Shown here: positions 60,407 to 64,000 of the stretch, in pieces
How the letters are laid out: the number at the start of each line of letters is the position of its first letter
Numbering within the stretch: the stretch's first letter is position 1
Assembly: GCF_009905725.1 (NCBI RefSeq)
Contig: NZ_JAAAKV010000002.1
Span: forward strand, 434,001-498,000
DNA: 64,000 nucleotides
Reading direction: 5' to 3'
Source of the DNA: Emticicia sp. CRIBPO
Lineage (GTDB): Bacteria; Bacteroidota; Bacteroidia; Cytophagales; Spirosomataceae
Translations under genes and position numbers: made by a program
Notes under the pieces: generated by a model
What the model was told of the DNA's origin: nothing
Seen by the model: the letters and a program-made list of their open reading frames with translations, nothing else
The model's database searches: none

Positions 60407-60550
60407 TTATTATGCTTGCATACTATCAACTCCACAAAGATAGCTATTCTTTAAATAATTAAAAAAATTATTAACTAAATCTTATTCCTGAAATTTTTAG
60501 AATATTTTTCCAGACTCTTTATAGAATTCAGGATTTTATCAATACGTAAG

Positions 60551-60592
60551 AAAACAAAAAATAGTCTGGTCTTCTGTAAAAAACCAGACTAT
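60551..60592 (-). terminator. Terminator of the aldose epimerase gene
   Basis: A perfect 10-bp stem, ATAGTCTGGT (60561-60570) with ACCAGACTAT (60583-60592), is followed on the minus strand by TTTTTTGTTTTC. It lies 32 bp past the stop codon. Confidence 0.88.
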
Positions 60593-60624
60593 CACAAAGT
60601 CTTAATAATAAAGCAGCTAACTGC

Positions 60625-61491
60625 TCAGATTTCCACTTCCCACGACTGCCGGAAGGTTTGTCCGGCCGCTAAATGGTTTATTCCCTCCTTTTGTGTCAGT
60701 TCCTGGTTATGATTTGCCGCATCTGCAATGCCGCACCAGGGCTCCAGACATACAAAATCAGCATCTTTTGCCGCCCAGATCCCAAAATAAGGAAACCCTT
60801 TAAAGCTGAACTTCAGCCTTGCATCCGTCTTATCTGATTGAATACTGATAGATTCTGATTTCAATCCCTTAAAAACAAGAGCATCTTCATAAAACAATGA
60901 TTTTGTAAGAGGTAGCTTATCGGATGATTCGTGAAAACTGACAGCACTTTCCAATGTCAACCCTTCTGCGTTCAACGGCCACTTTAAAAACTCCTCCGGC
61001 TTTTCAAATGCCAGGTAATAATCTTCATAAGTGGTTCCTGCAGCAACCGGTACCTTAAAAGCCGGGTGGCCTCCGACAGAAAACCACAGGGCAGAACCCG
61101 AAGGATTGCTGACCTGGTAAGTAACCGTCAGTTTATGACTATTCAATTCATAAATAAGCCTCAGTTCAAATTCGAAAGGATAAACTTCGAGACTGGTCTC
61201 ATCACTTTTCAGTAAAAAAACAACCCTCTCGCCGGTTTGCTCTTCTACCTCAAACACCTTCTCACGGGCAAAACCATGTCTTCCAAGCGAATAAGACTTA
61301 CCTTCATAATGATAAGCATTTCCCTTTAACCCTCCGACTATCGGAAAAAGCACCGGGGAGGTTTTAGCCCAGAAAGCAGGGTCGGCACTCCACATCATTT
61401 CGGTCTGGTTCTCTTTTTTAAATAAAGAAACCAGCTCAGCTCCCAAAGGCTTGATTTTCGCCTCAATTATATCATTCTCAAGTTTTATCAT
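60625..61491 (-). CDS. Aldose 1-epimerase family protein
   Basis: 288 residues from the ATG at 61491 (MIKLENDIIEAKIKPLGAEL); a start 13 codons upstream is possible but adds an unconserved stretch. The galactose-mutarotase-like beta-sandwich shows WSADPAFWAKTSPVLFPIVG, YSLGRHGFAREKVF with the catalytic-type His, FSVGGHPAFKVP with the second His, and a likely base Glu in CLEPWCGIAD. It probably interconverts sugar anomers in the cytoplasm. The substrate is unknown. Confidence 0.9.
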   Translation of the reverse strand: MIKLENDIIEAKIKPLGAELVSLFKKENQTEMMWSADPAFWAKTSPVLFPIVGGLKGNAYHYEGKSYSLGRHGFAREKVFEVEEQTGERVVFLLKSDETSLEVYPFEFELRLIYELNSHKLTVTYQVSNPSGSALWFSVGGHPAFKVPVAAGTTYEDYYLAFEKPEEFLKWPLNAEGLTLESAVSFHESSDKLPLTKSLFYEDALVFKGLKSESISIQSDKTDARLKFSFKGFPYFGIWAAKDADFVCLEPWCGIADAANHNQELTQKEGINHLAAGQTFRQSWEVEI

Positions 61492-61572
61492 TTGCAATTC
61501 TGTTTTAACAAAAATAGCGGATAAGATCATTTTATTTCAACAGATCATCATTTAAAACCTCATAATTTCTTC

Positions 61573-61580
61573 TATTTTTG
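61573..61580 (+). promoter_or_regulatory. Probable -7 box (TATTTTTG) of the MazG-like gene
   Basis: Exact TAnnTTTG match 23 bp before the ATG. TTTA about 18 bp upstream is one base off the -33 consensus. Confidence 0.5.
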
Positions 61581-61602
61581 TAAGAATCTAATATCATAAG
61601 TA

Positions 61603-61929
61603 ATGACGATCGAAGAAGCACAAAAAACAGTGGACGGCTGGGTGAATACCATTGGGGTCAGATATTTCAGTGAACTCACCAACATGGCCATCCTGACAGA
61701 AGAAGTGGGTGAAGTAGCCAGGATCATGTCCAGAAGATACGGAGACCAATCTGAAAAGGAATCTGATAAAAATAAAGACCTGGGAGACGAGATGGCTGAT
61801 GTTCTCTTTGTGCTGATTTGCCTGGCCAATCAGACAGGAATTGATCTCACGGAAGCTTTCAGAAAAAACCTGCAAAAGAAGACTGAAAGAGATTTTGACC
61901 GGCATAAAAACAACGCCAAGTTAGCCTGA
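61603..61929 (+). CDS. MazG-like nucleotide pyrophosphohydrolase
   Basis: 108 residues, one all-alpha NTP pyrophosphatase domain. The metal-binding pattern is complete: LTEEVGEVARIM (E-x2-E) and DLGDEMADVLFVLICLAN (E-x2-D). It hydrolyses non-canonical or damaged NTPs to NMP and pyrophosphate, a house-cleaning role. It begins a plus-strand unit, with a membrane-protein gene 7 bp downstream. Confidence 0.9.
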   Translation: MTIEEAQKTVDGWVNTIGVRYFSELTNMAILTEEVGEVARIMSRRYGDQSEKESDKNKDLGDEMADVLFVLICLANQTGIDLTEAFRKNLQKKTERDFDRHKNNAKLA

Positions 61930-61935
61930 AACCAT

Positions 61936-62826
61936 ATGACCCGGATACTCACCAGTTCGTTCAGACTTGTTAACCTCAAAGCAGTTTTGTTTATCTATTC
62001 AGTGCTATTGATACTGGCCCTGTTGATTGCCGTTCCTTTCTATTTCACGATACTCAGCCAGGCAGGGCATTCCATGGCACCCGACAAGTTGGTACCAGAC
62101 TTTGAGTTCTCTGTTTTTTCAGATTTTATGAGACAAAGCGGCAAGGCCTTCAGGCCTTTTTTCTTTTTCTCTGTGATCCTGAGCTTAGCTTTTATGATGG
62201 TCCAGGTATTTTTTTCGGGAGGTTTGGTCTCAGATCTTCAAAAAGCGGATAAGGTATTCAATCTAAAGGTATTTTCAGGAAATTCGCTGGCCCTATTTCC
62301 AAAATATGCCGGATTATTTTTCCTCCAGTTAACTTACCTGCTTCTTTCAACGCTCGTGTTTGTACTCTTACTTTTTATTTTTCTTAGTTTCAGTACCGAT
62401 GGCAATGAACTCACTTACGTCTATCTGAGTATCATACCACTAGCCTTCATATCTGTTGCGGCCAGTTTTATAATGACGGGCAACGAGTATGCCAAAAACC
62501 TGATCTCCCAACATCAATACTTAAGTCCGCTTTCTGCCCTTCATTCGGCCTTCAGTTATGTATTCCGTCATTTAAAAACCATCTTACTTTTCTGGATAAT
62601 ACTTGGTGGCTTGTTGCTTACAGGAGTGATATATCTTTTTTCTGATGCCATGATAGGTATGAGTTCTACGGTTACCATAGTGATTATGGTTATTCTTCAG
62701 CAATGTTTCATAGTTGCCCGGATATTCTTCAAAACCTGGTCGTTAGCTGCAGCCGCGGAATTCCTCAAGGCCGAACCCGTAACAGTTCCTCAAAAAATTG
62801 AGTTACCTGAAGAAAGCCCTGAGTAA
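61936..62826 (+). CDS. Integral membrane protein of unknown function
   Basis: 296 residues with about six hydrophobic helices (residues 14-36, 72-92, 120-150, 158-178, 212-232 and 240-262) and a short acidic tail (KIELPEESPE). A longer extracytoplasmic segment lies between helices 1 and 2. I recognise no family signature. It is 7 bp after the MazG-like gene and 35 bp before the DUF2480 gene, so it is the middle of a three-gene operon. Confidence 0.78.
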   Translation: MTRILTSSFRLVNLKAVLFIYSVLLILALLIAVPFYFTILSQAGHSMAPDKLVPDFEFSVFSDFMRQSGKAFRPFFFFSVILSLAFMMVQVFFSGGLVSDLQKADKVFNLKVFSGNSLALFPKYAGLFFLQLTYLLLSTLVFVLLLFIFLSFSTDGNELTYVYLSIIPLAFISVAASFIMTGNEYAKNLISQHQYLSPLSALHSAFSYVFRHLKTILLFWIILGGLLLTGVIYLFSDAMIGMSSTVTIVIMVILQQCFIVARIFFKTWSLAAAAEFLKAEPVTVPQKIELPEESPE

Positions 62827-62860
62827 ACTTTCGGCCGCCATTTGATGTTAATCTGATACA

Positions 62861-63367
62861 ATGGAAGAACTAATAGTTAATAAAGTAGCCGCCAGCGGCT
62901 TGATTACCCTTGATCTCGAAGATTTTTATCATCCGGGCGAAAGAGTTGTATATGATCTCAAAGACAACCTGTTTATGGGGATGATATTAAAAGAAAAAGA
63001 CTTCAGGGAGTTCCTTAAGCAGCATGACTGGAGTCAGTATGATGGTAAAAACGTCGCCATTATTTGCTCGGAAGACGCCATTATCCCTACCTGGGCTTAT
63101 ATGCTCATGGCGGTCCATCTTGAAGCCCATGCCCATATTTTTGTTTTCGGCGACCTGAAAGACCTTGAAAATAAATTGTATGAAGAGGCTTTAAAAGGAA
63201 TCAATTTTGAAGATTATACCGATCTCAGAGTGGTCGTAAAAGGCTGCAGCAAAGTAGAAGTACCTGTTTCTGTTTATGTCGAAATATCGAGGAGACTTAA
63301 GCCCTTTGTCAAGAGCTTAATGTTCGGGGAGCCCTGCAGCACCGTACCGCTGTACAAAAGAAAATAA
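62861..63367 (+). CDS. DUF2480 family protein
   Basis: 168 residues, soluble, with the conserved blocks of DUF2480: LITLDLEDFYHPGERVVYDL, MGMILKEKDFREFLKQHDW, ICSEDAIIPTWAYMLM and FVFGDLKDLE. The family occurs mainly in Bacteroidota, and its function is unknown. It ends the MazG-like operon and is followed by a bidirectional terminator. Confidence 0.9.
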   Translation: MEELIVNKVAASGLITLDLEDFYHPGERVVYDLKDNLFMGMILKEKDFREFLKQHDWSQYDGKNVAIICSEDAIIPTWAYMLMAVHLEAHAHIFVFGDLKDLENKLYEEALKGINFEDYTDLRVVVKGCSKVEVPVSVYVEISRRLKPFVKSLMFGEPCSTVPLYKRK

Positions 63368-63387
63368 CATTACCTGTGATAAAAATG

Positions 63388-63422
63388 AAAAAGCCTCAGA
63401 GGAAATTCTTCTGAGGCTTTTT
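63388..63422. terminator. Bidirectional terminator
   Basis: A 13-bp perfect stem, AAAAAGCCTCAGA (63388-63400) with TCTGAGGCTTTTT (63410-63422), has a 9-nt loop. A and T runs on its two sides serve both the DUF2480 operon and the convergent OmpH gene. Confidence 0.93.
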
Positions 63423-63445
63423 CGATATCGATCGCTATTGCTTTC

Positions 63446-64000
63446 TTAGTTCTTTGCAGGCGTAGCCGGAGTTGTTGTACTTGTGCTCTTAGCTGCATCT
63501 GCAGGAGGTGTAACACCCAGTTTCTTAAATACAAGGTTAGTGATGTTATCTGACTCAGGAGCAACCAAAACAACCACTGCTGACTGGTATCCGGCATCAG
63601 AATTAAGTACGTAAGTGTAACCCGCTTCTTTAGCCACATCATCAATAGCTTTCTGGATTTTATCCATTACAGGAGCCAAAAGCTCTTGTTGCTTACGTCC
63701 TAAAGCTACTTCAGAATTCTGTTGAAATTCCTGGATTTCACCTTGCTTGTTTTGAAGAGATTTTTCTTTATCGGCACGAATCACAGCTGACATAGAAGCA
63801 CTGTTCTTCTGATAATCTTCATACGACTTTTGAAATTCAGCTACTTTCTCACCGTAAATTTTGTCATATTGAGCTTTTTCTGTAGCCAGCTTAGTCTGAA
63901 TATCTTTTGCTGCAGGTAGGTTCTGCAAAATATAATCTACATTGGTATATCCTATTTTGATGCCCTGTGCATTAACGTTAAATCCAGCAAAAAAAACGAA
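63446..64000 (-). CDS. OmpH/Skp-family periplasmic chaperone (5' end outside window)
   Basis: The frame stays open to the window end, giving 184 codons without a start. The visible N-terminal residues (VFFAGFNVNAQGIKIGYTN) look like the end of a signal peptide and the first Skp strand. The middle is the long coiled coil (ATEKAQYDKIYGEKVAEFQK and onward). LLAPVMDKIQKAIDDVAKE and YTYVLNSDAG form the trimerisation part. The C-terminus is Thr/Ala/Pro-rich. Skp-like proteins hold unfolded outer-membrane proteins in the periplasm. Confidence 0.9.
   Translation of the reverse strand, partial: FVFFAGFNVNAQGIKIGYTNVDYILQNLPAAKDIQTKLATEKAQYDKIYGEKVAEFQKSYEDYQKNSASMSAVIRADKEKSLQNKQGEIQEFQQNSEVALGRKQQELLAPVMDKIQKAIDDVAKEAGYTYVLNSDAGYQSAVVVLVAPESDNITNLVFKKLGVTPPADAAKSTSTTTPATPAKN

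Overview
The window looks like a chromosome segment of a Bacteroidota bacterium, most likely from the order Cytophagales. The pointers are a UpxY-type NusG paralogue heading a capsule operon, a Wzc kinase with a Tyr-rich tail, a DUF2480 protein, an adjacent DUF1501/DUF1800 pair, lipoprotein signals of Bacteroidota type, TAnnTTTG-like -7 promoter boxes and weak Shine-Dalgarno signals. The genus cannot be told from the sequence alone.

Layout. Positions 1-12.4 kb hold scattered envelope-polysaccharide genes: the tail of a CpsB/YwqE-like phosphatase, an undecaprenyl-phosphate sugar transferase, a YjbH protein split over two overlapping genes behind an Ala-rich lipoprotein, a VanZ-like protein, rfbD and ugd. 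These lie among dense families of short palindromic repeats. Two intact single-domain GIY-YIG nuclease genes (3577 and 9303) are each boxed in by copies of a 115-bp inverted-repeat element. From 13.7 to 33.6 kb, all on the minus strand, runs an exopolysaccharide/capsule operon. In transcription order it reads: UpxY antiterminator, Wza, Wzc, Wzx, SDR, thiamine-diphosphate enzyme, pyruvyltransferase, GT2, acetyltransferase, GT2, GT2, Wzy-like polymerase, acetyltransferase, GT4, SDR, beta-helix protein and WecG/TagA transferase. Most of it is visibly more AT-rich than both flanks, as expected of an exchangeable cassette. A 43-bp tandem array (12.62-13.0 kb) and heptanucleotide arrays (33.0-35.8 kb) sit near its two ends. 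Gmd and a stand-alone rpsJ follow.

From 37 kb to the end the content is mainly housekeeping or ordinary accessory genes: ispE, an oxidase subunit III, recO, valS, DUF1501/DUF1800, a prolyl oligopeptidase, a GreA/GreB-like factor, two tandem secreted paralogues, proA, two esterase-like secreted hydrolases, a beta-propeller protein, upp with an MFS transporter, a sterol-desaturase-family hydroxylase, an aldose epimerase, a MazG-like pyrophosphohydrolase, a membrane protein, DUF2480, and an OmpH/Skp protein cut by the window end.

The best candidate for an undescribed system is the GIY-YIG gene plus 115-bp element association. Three copies of the element are exactly 115 bp without gaps, with near-perfect 23-bp terminal inverted repeats and a central hairpin. 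The two nuclease genes differ at many synonymous sites while the protein is kept, so they are being maintained. The arrangement recalls REP elements and their RAYT transposases, but with a different nuclease fold. That comparison is inference.
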